From assembly GCA_046757205.1 (NCBI GenBank), contig JBHHXR010000070.1, forward strand, positions 1 to 14,310: a DNA stretch of 14,310 nt. The letters run 5' to 3'. The translations under genes were made by a program, and so were the position numbers. Of the stretch, positions 1 to 6,854 are shown in pieces; the stretch's first letter is position 1, and every line of letters starts with the position of its first letter. The stretch comes from JBHHXR01 sp046757205 (GTDB taxonomy: Bacteria > Pseudomonadota > Alphaproteobacteria > Rhodobacterales > Rhodobacteraceae). The notes under the pieces are model-generated. The model had not been told where the DNA came from. It worked only from the letters and a program-made list of their open reading frames with translations, and made no database searches.

Positions 1-2
1 AG

Positions 3-1715
3 GGGTGGTTCGGCGCCGCCGCGGAACTGGCGGTGGACAGGGTGGTGGAATTTCTCGGCGTCCGGGAGACGGTCGCGGACCGCCGGGTTTCGCCGGGTAG
101 CCGCGAAACGGCGATGGTGGAGGCGAACAGCCAGCCGTTGAAGAGGGCTCCGTTTCTGATGCCGAGCTTCGCCGGCCAGCCGCGCGCCCCCGTCATCGCG
201 ACGCCCGCTGAGACGGCCAGCGTGGCGGCGAACCCGGAAGCGCCGCTGGTCCGGTCGATGCCGATCAGGCTGGCGACCCGCCCATTCGTCGACCTGCTGC
301 CGGCCCGATCGCCCTGGTCGTCGCTTCAGCTGGCCATCGACAAGGCTCTTGGCGAACTTACCCCGCAGCGGAAGGCGGGATTGATAGGCGTGTTTGCCGC
401 TCAGCCGCGCGTGCCCGACAACGCAGGCGCCGATGTGGCGGACCGGGCCGGTTCAGGCGCCATGACGCATGTCAACAAATTCCTCCCGGTTGCGATGGCG
501 GACCCGTCGGTTGCGGACGCCGTACCTTCCCGCCTGCCAGACTCGCTCGTGGCGCTTTCGGTCGACAAGGAATTCGCCGCCGCGCCGGATGAAACGACCG
601 CCGTTTCGACCGGCGGCCCTGACCGCGGTCCGGCGCCTTCGGTAATGGAGGCGATGGCGATACCCGGCCGCGCACCCGATGCGGCCGGGGCCGAAAGCGG
701 GTTCGGGCTTATCACCGATCGCGAGACGCAGGCCGCCGTGTTCGCGGCATCCGGTGGTGGTCGTCCGGTCCAAATCCGCGATGTCATGGCCAGGACCCGG
801 CCCGGGCGACAGCTTGAGCAGCAGGTTTCGCTGCCCCGGCAGGAGCCGTTCGGGACGGGGACGAGGCTGCAATTCGGCTCGTTCCCAAGGGCCATGGACA
901 GGATTGCGATGCTTCCGCGCGTGCCCGGAAGTTCGAAGTCCCGTGGCGCGGGCCGGGCCCCGTCGGATTTCACCGGCGTCGATTTTTCAGCGGCGCGCCG
1001 GTTGCTTCTGGAGTTTCCCGCTGGCGCTGCCGCCGACCGTTCCGCCGGGGCTGTGGCGCGGGCGGAACCGGTATTGGTGGCGCTGGTATCTCCGGACGTG
1101 GTCACCGGCGCCGGCAGGAATGTTTTCGCGGAAACCGTGACGCTGCCGCCGTTCCCGTCCGGCTATGCGCCGCCGGCGGTTCTGGCCAGCCTGCTTCAGG
1201 TCCCGGCCGGGCAGACCGACACGCTGTTCGTACCTGAACCGACGGCGCCCGTCGGCAAGGCCGCCGTGCCGGCGGCGACCCCGGCCGACACCGGGACCGG
1301 CGCTCTCGACAAATCCGCCTACAGGATCTTCGTTTTTGCCGCACCGGGGCTGGACCAGGGGCGCGTCGATGCCGCGACGACGTCGCTGCGCGCCTCGGGC
1401 TACACGATCCGCCAACCGAAACGCGTGGGCTTCCGGATCGGCCGGAACCATGTCCGGTATTATTACGCCCGCGATGCGGAAATCGCGCGGACGCTGTCGG
1501 CCGCCATCGGCGGGGTGGCGCGCGATTTCACCAGTTTTTCGCCGTCGCCGCCGAAAGGGACCGTCGAGGTCTGGCTGGCCGGGGAAGTGCCGTCGTCCAG
1601 AATCGCCCGCGGCTCCAAGCCAAGGGTTTCTCCCCGGCCGCCAAAGCAGGATCCGCGCGTGCAGGCGCTGCGCGACAGTCTGGTAAAGCGGCTTCGCAGC
1701 GGCGACCTCTTCTGA
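3..1715 (+). CDS. Ala/Pro-rich protein with C-terminal LytR_C/SPOR-like domain, 5' partial
   Basis: The reading frame is open from the first full codon of the window. A GTG at 33 is possible, but the codons before it (GWFGAAAELA) read naturally into the protein, so the true start probably lies upstream. From the GTG there are 560 residues. About the first 420 are low-complexity, rich in Ala, Pro, Gly and Arg, with no fold I recognise. Nucleotides about 1317-1580 encode a compact segment (YRIFVFAAP, then GYTIRQP, NHVRYYYARD, DFTSFSPSPPKGTVEVWLAG) whose strand-helix-strand pattern resembles LytR_C or SPOR-like domains of envelope proteins. A basic tail follows (KRLRSGDLF). An envelope or peptidoglycan-linked role is inferred from that domain only. 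No signal peptide or membrane segment can be judged because the N-terminus is missing. The coding frame is credible; the function is not known. Confidence 0.7.
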   Translation, partial: GWFGAAAELAVDRVVEFLGVRETVADRRVSPGSRETAMVEANSQPLKRAPFLMPSFAGQPRAPVIATPAETASVAANPEAPLVRSMPIRLATRPFVDLLPARSPWSSLQLAIDKALGELTPQRKAGLIGVFAAQPRVPDNAGADVADRAGSGAMTHVNKFLPVAMADPSVADAVPSRLPDSLVALSVDKEFAAAPDETTAVSTGGPDRGPAPSVMEAMAIPGRAPDAAGAESGFGLITDRETQAAVFAASGGGRPVQIRDVMARTRPGRQLEQQVSLPRQEPFGTGTRLQFGSFPRAMDRIAMLPRVPGSSKSRGAGRAPSDFTGVDFSAARRLLLEFPAGAAADRSAGAVARAEPVLVALVSPDVVTGAGRNVFAETVTLPPFPSGYAPPAVLASLLQVPAGQTDTLFVPEPTAPVGKAAVPAATPADTGTGALDKSAYRIFVFAAPGLDQGRVDAATTSLRASGYTIRQPKRVGFRIGRNHVRYYYARDAEIARTLSAAIGGVARDFTSFSPSPPKGTVEVWLAGEVPSSRIARGSKPRVSPRPPKQDPRVQALRDSLVKRLRSGDLF

Positions 1716-1719
1716 TGGA

Positions 1720-1741
1720 GCCGCACCGCGGAAAATGCGGC
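1720..1741 (+). terminator. weak hairpin after the first gene
   Basis: A perfect 6-bp inverted repeat (GCCGCA at 1720-1725, TGCGGC at 1736-1741, 10-nt loop) begins five bases after the TGA at 1713-1715. A second small stem, CATCG/CGATG, lies at 1763-1777. Neither has a T-run after it, so this is at best a weak or Rho-assisted stop. Nothing else is evident between 1716 and 1868. Confidence 0.2.
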
Positions 1742-1868
1742 GTGGGAATGCGCCGGGTGCCACATCGCGGTTCGATGCGGCGCGTAGCTTGATAAAGGAC
1801 GGTTTATGCGTATTGATCGGCGACGAGGTATCAGGTACCGCGTGTCATGACAAAGCGAGCACGGTTTC

Positions 1869-2180
1869 ATGCCTAGTCCGAGACTCCTGGCGGTTCTGAC
1901 CGCGTTCATGGTCGTAGCCGGGGTGGACCGCGCCGGTGCCGCGTACACCCTTGCGCAGTTGGTGGAAATCGAGCGGTTTATCACCGGCCGGGATTGCGGC
2001 GGACTGTGGCAGTACCTGCACGAAAACCCCGAACTTCTGGAGGGCGACGATCCGTTGGCGCAGGAACTCCGGAACTTCAACTCGGGGATCGAGGGCGGAC
2101 TTATCAAGTGCCTGTCGGTGGGCCCCGGAATCGTGGGGGGCAGACAGGACTTTGCCACGCGGGGCAGTGAAAGTTACTAG
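1869..2180 (+). CDS. small exported protein with two cysteines, unknown function
   Basis: This 103-residue product begins with a typical signal peptide: Arg5, a hydrophobic core at about residues 6-19, and an AGA-A/Y cleavage region near residues 22-26. The predicted mature protein is about 78 residues. It has exactly two cysteines, Cys43 (in RDCGGLW) and Cys81 (in IKCLS), which could form a disulfide in the periplasm. Between them is an acidic, helix-like stretch (ENPELLEGDDPLAQELR). An in-frame TGA at 1848-1850 makes ATG 1869 the first available ATG. The Shine-Dalgarno match is poor. I do not recognise a named family. Signal peptide, size and cysteine pair make it a believable small periplasmic protein. 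It stands alone between two intergenic regions. Confidence 0.6.
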   Translation: MPSPRLLAVLTAFMVVAGVDRAGAAYTLAQLVEIERFITGRDCGGLWQYLHENPELLEGDDPLAQELRNFNSGIEGGLIKCLSVGPGIVGGRQDFATRGSESY

Positions 2181-2220
2181 AACCCGTGTCGCCTTTCCAG
2201 ATTCAGAGCTCCGCCCGGCC

Positions 2221-2242
2221 GCCCGGGACGGATATCCCGGGC
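2221..2242 (+). repeat. perfect 8-bp inverted repeat (hairpin)
   Basis: GCCCGGGA at 2221-2228 and TCCCGGGC at 2235-2242 flank a 6-nt loop (CGGATA). It lies 41 bases after the small exported protein gene. No T-run follows, so it could be a Rho-independent-like pause site, a REP-like element, or an mRNA 3'-end stabiliser. Confidence 0.5.
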
Positions 2243-2291
2243 ATGCGCCCGAACCCGATCAGGCACGGCACGTTCTGGAACCACCGGTCTT

Positions 2292-2313
2292 GCGCGCGCG
2301 GCCAGGCGCGCGC
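2292..2313 (+). repeat. second perfect 8-bp GC inverted repeat
   Basis: GCGCGCGC at 2292-2299 and again at 2306-2313 (self-complementary) with loop GGCCAG. It would be an extremely stable stem in RNA. It lies about 50 bases after the first hairpin and about 80 bases before the glycosyltransferase start. Together the two hairpins fill much of the 213-bp gap between 2181 and 2393, which otherwise shows no gene. Confidence 0.45.
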
Positions 2314-2378
2314 CCGGTTTCTGGTGACATCGCGAAACGATGCCCCCTGTTCCGGCGTCAAGCCCCTTGGCTTTCGAA

Positions 2379-2391
2379 AACCGGGCCGGTT
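2379..2391. promoter_or_regulatory. 13-bp palindrome next to the putative glycosyltransferase start
   Basis: AACCGG-G-CCGGTT is a perfect dyad ending two bases before ATG 2394. It occupies the place where a Shine-Dalgarno sequence would be expected, and none is present. It could be an operator, or a sign that translation starts later, at ATG 2430 or 2451. This is position and symmetry only; no regulator is known. Confidence 0.25.
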
Positions 2392-2393
2392 AA

Positions 2394-3514
2394 ATGGGCC
2401 ATGCCCGGACCGACATCTTGCTGACCGCGATGAAGAGCCAACCGGTTTCCATGCCCGCCTGCGGGCGCGGCGCCAGCGTCGCCTATGTCATCGACCCGAG
2501 ATTCCCCGGCGGCACGTCCTCGGCGGTGGCGCAGGAACTGCGCGTCGTGTCGGACTTGGTAAAGCCGCGCGTCTTCGGCATTTCCTCGGGGATGTTTCGC
2601 GGCGAAACCGTGGCGCCGCAACTCGAAACCGCCCTTCAGGAACTCGGCCTGACGCTCGAATGGGACCCGCCGAAGATCACCGCCGACGTGGTGATCGTGC
2701 ACAATCCCGCGTTCCTGAAATTCCAGAATGAGCTGCCGACCCGTATTCTGGCCGGACGGATTTTCGTCGTCACCCACGAGAACCTCATCAGACCCACGGG
2801 CGCGGAAGCGTTCGACGTTGCGTCATGTCTGGGCCTGATCGGGAATTCCACGCTGGCCCTCGAAAGATACATCGCACCGATTTCGCCGTACAACCGGTCG
2901 ACCATCCGCAACTGGTTCGGCAAATCGGCGCAGAGCACCGATTGGAAGATACTGCCGGAGGACTGGTTCAACATCTGCGACTTCGAGATGCAATCGCCGA
3001 CGGCATCACCGCTTGATCGCCGCGGCCGGCTGTCCCGGCCCGGGTTCGAAAAGTTTCCGCGGCTGGAGGACCTGGAGCTTTGCTTCCACCCGCTGCGCAG
3101 AGCAACGTCCTGTTGGGAGCGGACTGCCTGATGGGCCTGCAGAGCGACTATCCCCACTGGCATCTGGTGCCGTTTCGCGGGATGGAAACCGGCCAGTTCT
3201 TCGAGTCGATCGATTTCATGGTGTATTTCACGTCATCCGCCTGGCGGGAAAGTTTCGGCCGGGTTCTGGCGGAAGGCATCGCCGCCGGCAAGGTGGTGAT
3301 TTCCGACGAAGCAACGGCGTCGACCTTTGGCGGCGCGGTAATCGCCGCTACGCCGGCCGAGGTCGGCGGCGTGATCGCCGGGCTTGTCGAACGCCCCGAC
3401 CGCTACCGCAGGCAAGTCGAAAAGGCGCAGAAGAAGCTCGGAGAATTCTCGGCGGAGGCTTTCGGGAATTTTTTCCGTGCCCGCGTGGAGGAATGGCAAG
3501 GATGCCGGACATGA
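2394..3514 (+). pseudogene. GT4-type glycosyltransferase interrupted by a frameshift
   Basis: The N-terminal part reads in one frame to a TGA at 3129-3131. Family-like sequence then continues in the -1 frame to 3514. The N-terminal half has VAYVIDPRFPGGTSSAVAQE, typical of the first Rossmann strand and Gly-rich loop of GT-B enzymes, and later KFPRLEDLELCF. The C-terminal half continues PPAAQSNVLLGADC, then WRESFGRVLAEGIAAGKVVI, which contains the EX7E motif of GT4 retaining glycosyltransferases. Adding one C in the run at about 3084-3089 would join the halves into an enzyme of about 373 residues. Frame -1 is closed by TGA 3014-3016, so the shift must lie between 3017 and 3128. The upstream stop and ATG 3131 overlap as TGATG, so two separate halves could in principle be made by coupled translation. 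Start choice is uncertain (2394, 2430 or 2451). Mutation and sequencing error both remain possible; the sugar and acceptor are unknown. Confidence 0.75.
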
Positions 3515-5589
3515 TCCTGATAGAGGCCGGAGCGCGGGACGCGCGCAGTTTCGAGGCCAAGGTTCAGTTCGCGCGCCAGCTTTCGGAACGCGGCCATCCG
3601 GTTATCGTCAGCGAGGCGACGATGCCCGACGAGATGATCCGGACCCAGAGCTACGAGGCCGTTCCTTTTCTCGGTGATACCAGCGACGCCAGGATATCGC
3701 GCGTGCTGGTCATCGGCGCCGAAGAGATCTCCGATGACCTCCTCGCCAGCCTGCACGGGTACCGTTTGGCGCCGGGGATTCCGGTCACCGCTATCGGCCG
3801 GTACGCCAGCGCGCAGGCAAGGATAGGCGCGCAATCGAAGCTGGCCTTCGCGCTCGGTTTCGAACCCGAAATGGTCGATCTCGCGTCGATCCAGCCGCGG
3901 CCGATACTCGAGACCTCCGTCGCGCCGCTGTTTGCTTCCAGCCTGCCTGCGGGAAAGAGCGATGCCGGACCGCTCCGGCTCTTTCTGGTCATTCCCAAGG
4001 ATTTGCTGGAGGATCCGTCGACACTGCCGTCCGTCGCGATGCTGAGCAATCTGGCGGGCTTCGACTGCGATGTCATCACCGCCGGATTCGGCAAGGAGCG
4101 GATCAGGACATCGCAATACACGACGATCTCGGCATTCGGATATTCCGAACTGCCGCCGCAAACCTACGCCGCGCTCGCCGACGTGGCGGCGATCTTCGGC
4201 CCCAACGTGCCCGGAGAGCGAATGGCCGCTTTCACCCTCGATCTCATGCGCAAGGCGGGCGTCGTCATCGACTGCACGGACAGCGGCGCGCTCGTGGCGA
4301 GCGGTGCCCCGGCGGTACGCGGGCCGAACGATCTGGCAAGCCTCGCACCGTTTCTTCAGACGGTTATCCCGACCAACAAGGAGATGATCGGCCGGGAGGC
4401 CGCCGCCGATCCGTGGCTTGGCGACAATTCCTTCGAGACGCTGGAGAAAGCCCTGTCGCTGGCGCCCGCCGGCAGGCGGCCCGGCGGCGCCAAGCGGACG
4501 CGAAAACCGCGCACCGTGTTCGTCCCGACCAACGGCGTCGGTCTCGGCCATGCCCAGCGCTGCTCGCTGATCGCGGCTGCCATGCGAAAGCCCGCGGACG
4601 CGTGCTTCGCCGCCTTTCCCAGTTGTGTCGGGATGTTGCAGTCGAAAGGGTTTGACTGCCTGCCGCTGGTGCAGAAGAGCGATCGGCATTGCGAGCCCTA
4701 TGCGAACGATCTGCTCAACTATCTTCGCCTGGGACAAATCCTGCGCCCGGGCGACAAGCTGATATTTGACGGTGGATACGTGTTCGATTCCATTTACAGG
4801 ACCGCTCTGGAACGCCGCCTCGCGGCGGTCTGGATCCGGCGCGGGCTGTGGCAGCCGGGGCAGGCCAACCAAATGGCGCTGGAGCGCGAGAGAGCTTTCG
4901 GCCTGGTCATCGTCCCGGACGAGGCCTTTGACGAGTTGAACAGGGACTATTCCTTTGGCCGCCACGTCCGCAATGTCGGCCCGGTCGTGCAGGAAGCTGC
5001 GTTGTCGCCAGGGGCGATTTCGGAGTTGCGAGAACAACTGAAGGTCCGGTTCGGCCACGATTTCGAAAAGCTTGTCGTCACCATGCTGGGCGGTGGTACG
5101 GCAGCCGACCGCTCGGTTCAGATCCGAACTCTCTGCGCGCGGTTCGATGCGCGACCTGACTGCCTGCACCTCGTTGTTGTATGGCCGAATGCCGGAATCG
5201 CCGCCGATCTCTACGGCTGGACCAACACGCGTATCGTCAGAACCCGGAAAGCGCTGGAATTGTGCCAGGCCTCCGATCTGGTGGTTTCGGCGGTCGGGTA
5301 CAATTCCTTCCACGAAATTCTCTATCACCGGATTCCGGCCATTTTCGTTCCGCAGATGGCTGGCTACATGGACGATCAGGAACGCCGCGCACGCGCCGCC
5401 TCGGAACGTGGGCTCGCCGTCACCGTCCTTTCCCGCGAACTGCTGATGCTTGATCGCGAAGTGGCTGCATTTCTGGATGACGGGAAGGCTCTGGACATGC
5501 GGAAGAACCTGGCGGCGGTGGCGCTGCCCGAGACCGGAACGGCGGCGGCGGCCCGGCTGATCGAGGGAGTGTGCGGCGATGGCAAGTGA
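3502..5589 (+). CDS. two-part glycosyltransferase: degenerate GT4-like half fused to MurG/GT28-like half
   Basis: About 695 residues. The first 320 or so resemble a GT-B fold. At residues 239-247 the segment GERMAAFTLD replaces the GT4 EX7E motif with EX7D, followed by MRKAGVVIDCTDSGALVASG, which parallels the C-terminal half of the gene just upstream. From about residue 335 a second GT-B unit begins: NGVGLGHAQR (344-353) is like the MurG-family Gly-rich loop, GGG at 530-532 starts the donor-binding half, and SDLVVSAVGYNSFHE (591-605), PAIFVPQMAG and DDQERRA match the GT28 C-terminal pattern for UDP-sugar binding. There is no membrane segment, so it is presumably cytosolic. ATG 3502 lies 10 bases after GGAGG; ATG 3511 overlaps the previous stop as ATGA and is an alternative, while ATG 3493 sits too close to the GGAGG. 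A role in glycan synthesis is inferred; the substrate is unknown. Confidence 0.8.
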   Translation: MPDMILIEAGARDARSFEAKVQFARQLSERGHPVIVSEATMPDEMIRTQSYEAVPFLGDTSDARISRVLVIGAEEISDDLLASLHGYRLAPGIPVTAIGRYASAQARIGAQSKLAFALGFEPEMVDLASIQPRPILETSVAPLFASSLPAGKSDAGPLRLFLVIPKDLLEDPSTLPSVAMLSNLAGFDCDVITAGFGKERIRTSQYTTISAFGYSELPPQTYAALADVAAIFGPNVPGERMAAFTLDLMRKAGVVIDCTDSGALVASGAPAVRGPNDLASLAPFLQTVIPTNKEMIGREAAADPWLGDNSFETLEKALSLAPAGRRPGGAKRTRKPRTVFVPTNGVGLGHAQRCSLIAAAMRKPADACFAAFPSCVGMLQSKGFDCLPLVQKSDRHCEPYANDLLNYLRLGQILRPGDKLIFDGGYVFDSIYRTALERRLAAVWIRRGLWQPGQANQMALERERAFGLVIVPDEAFDELNRDYSFGRHVRNVGPVVQEAALSPGAISELREQLKVRFGHDFEKLVVTMLGGGTAADRSVQIRTLCARFDARPDCLHLVVVWPNAGIAADLYGWTNTRIVRTRKALELCQASDLVVSAVGYNSFHEILYHRIPAIFVPQMAGYMDDQERRARAASERGLAVTVLSRELLMLDREVAAFLDDGKALDMRKNLAAVALPETGTAAAARLIEGVCGDGK

Positions 5590-6028
5590 CGTCTGGGCCG
5601 AAATGGCCGCCAGGCTGACGACGCAGCAACCGGTGGATCTGGATGACCCGATTGCCGCCGAAAGCGGCGCCGCGCCCGATCCGGGCGGCTGCGTGCGAAG
5701 GGAACTGGGCGAACACTGGATACCGCCGGCGCAGTCGGTTTGGGCAACCGCGGAATCCGACCGCGTAGCCATCGGGGTCCGGGTGAACGGGGATCTGAAA
5801 GGCCGCGTGGAGATAGCCGCGCGGCTGATCGCCATGGCCTGCGAACGCGGCGTGATGCCGGTGATTTTTTCGACCTGCCCGGAAAGCGGATTCGAGCGGT
5901 TCGGGTTCCGCGTGGAACGCGTTGCCGGCGCCGACGCAAGCCAGCGGGCCGCCTGCGAGGAGGAACTCAAGCGGTTCTGGGACATCGCCGTCGTCGTGGA
6001 TGCCGAGCAGATAAACCGCTTGCGCTGA
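5579..6028 (+). CDS. 149-aa protein of unknown family, coupled to the GT28-like gene
   Basis: ATG 5579 lies 9 bases after a strong GAGGGAG Shine-Dalgarno sequence and overlaps the end of the glycosyltransferase gene by 11 bases, so the two are almost surely co-translated. The first 50 residues are acidic and look disordered. Residues about 60-149 look folded: DRVAIGVRVNGDLKGRVEIA, then a helix, a strand (GVMPVIFSTC), FERFGFRVERV, and a C-terminal FWDIAVVVDAEQINRL. The alternating strands and helices suggest a small alpha/beta domain. There is no signal peptide or membrane segment. I do not recognise the family. Its position suggests an accessory or partner subunit of the glycosyltransferase; that is inference from coupling only. 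It is the last gene of the plus-strand run and converges with the methyltransferase. Confidence 0.65.
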   Translation: MASDVWAEMAARLTTQQPVDLDDPIAAESGAAPDPGGCVRRELGEHWIPPAQSVWATAESDRVAIGVRVNGDLKGRVEIAARLIAMACERGVMPVIFSTCPESGFERFGFRVERVAGADASQRAACEEELKRFWDIAVVVDAEQINRLR

Positions 6029-6148
6029 CCTGCGGAATTCCGATCCTCGCCCGCGTGCCGGTCAAAGCTGGAGCGCGGCGTCTTCCCTCGCGACATCGCA
6101 TGCATCCGACGGAAGCTGTCGGCCAACCCGAAGCAGCAAGTGCGCGGC

Positions 6149-6757
6149 TCAGGCGATCCGCTTCAGGCAGTAGGAAAAGTGGCCGTGGTATTCCAGGGTC
6201 AGGTACTCATAGCCCCAGTCACGTTCCGCGCAAAAGCGGTGGCAGGCTTCGATCACGCCATAGGGCACCGGCTTGACAACGTTTCCGGTGCAGAAATCGT
6301 GGCCGAGAATCCTCCCGCCGGGCTTGACCTTGGCGTCGCACAGACACAGCTCTTCCCAAGTCGTCTTGTAGGCGTGGCTTGTGTCGATGTAGACCCAGTC
6401 GAAATAGGCGTCGTCGAAACCGGCGAGGCATTCCGTCGAAAGACCCCGGTTTATCAGTACTTGCCCCGCCGAAATCTGTTCGGCGAAACGATCCTCGATC
6501 CTGGACAACCCTTCGCGGTAGCGCTCGCTTTCCCAGGCGTCGATCAGATGCAGTCTGGCGGGTTCGGCGCGTGCCAGTATCTCGCCGGTATAATCGCCGA
6601 AGGCCGCGCCGATTTCGGCGCAGACACCATTCTTCGGGAGACGGGACAGAAGCTCGTAGCGGTCCACCAGGAGCTTGCACTCGTCCAGATGCCGTCCGCG
6701 CAAACGCGTCTTGGGCATCTTCCGCTTCAGTTCCGCGCGCTCTTGCTGGGTATCCAT
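6149..6757 (-). CDS. class I SAM-dependent methyltransferase (Methyltransf_24 type)
   Basis: 202 residues with a clear Rossmann methyltransferase pattern. Motif I is AEIGAAFGDY (residues 47-56), which binds S-adenosylmethionine. LHLIDAW (69-75) ends strand 2 with the ribose-contacting acidic residue. DWVYIDTSHAY (120-130) and KVKPGGRILGHDF (143-155) are typical of the Methyltransf_24 group, which includes sugar and small-molecule O-methyltransferases whose Asp and His residues can bind a metal. The last third, ending near FSYCLKRIA, completes the sheet. The start has AGGA six bases before the ATG. It converges with the glycosyltransferase cluster across a 120-bp gap, which holds only a 10-bp palindrome (CGGAATTCCG, 6033-6042), and lies 97 bp downstream of rmuC on the same strand. 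Methylation of a glycan made by the neighbours is possible but unproven. Confidence 0.85.
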   Translation of the reverse strand: MDTQQERAELKRKMPKTRLRGRHLDECKLLVDRYELLSRLPKNGVCAEIGAAFGDYTGEILARAEPARLHLIDAWESERYREGLSRIEDRFAEQISAGQVLINRGLSTECLAGFDDAYFDWVYIDTSHAYKTTWEELCLCDAKVKPGGRILGHDFCTGNVVKPVPYGVIEACHRFCAERDWGYEYLTLEYHGHFSYCLKRIA

Positions 6758-6854
6758 GTCTCTTCCTGCTGAACCGGACAGAGCTGCCGCACGGTTGTTG
6801 CTCGGGCTTCGAGGGTTCAGCTGAGCGTTAACGTCGCGCCACGGCGGCCGTCGG

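Noticed and set aside
1789..1817. Sigma-70-like promoter before the small exported protein
   Set aside because: TTGATA is a fair -35 but the best -10 at correct spacing matches only three of six bases.
3075..3095. Programmed -1 frameshift in the GT4 gene
   Set aside because: No X-XXY-YYZ slippery heptamer is present in the right phase, and I saw no clear downstream stem. A one-base deletion explains it more simply.
3013..3501. Upstream extension of the GT28-like gene to 3013
   Set aside because: This stretch overlaps the glycosyltransferase gene in another frame and its translation is Arg/Gly/Pro-rich. Good ribosome sites place the start at 3502 or 3511.
3403..6126. 907-codon open frame on the minus strand
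   Set aside because: It lies antisense to the GT28-like gene and its partner. The plus strand carries recognisable motifs and good ribosome sites; the minus product is Arg/Ser/Gly-rich with no domain. Long antisense frames are common in high-GC DNA.
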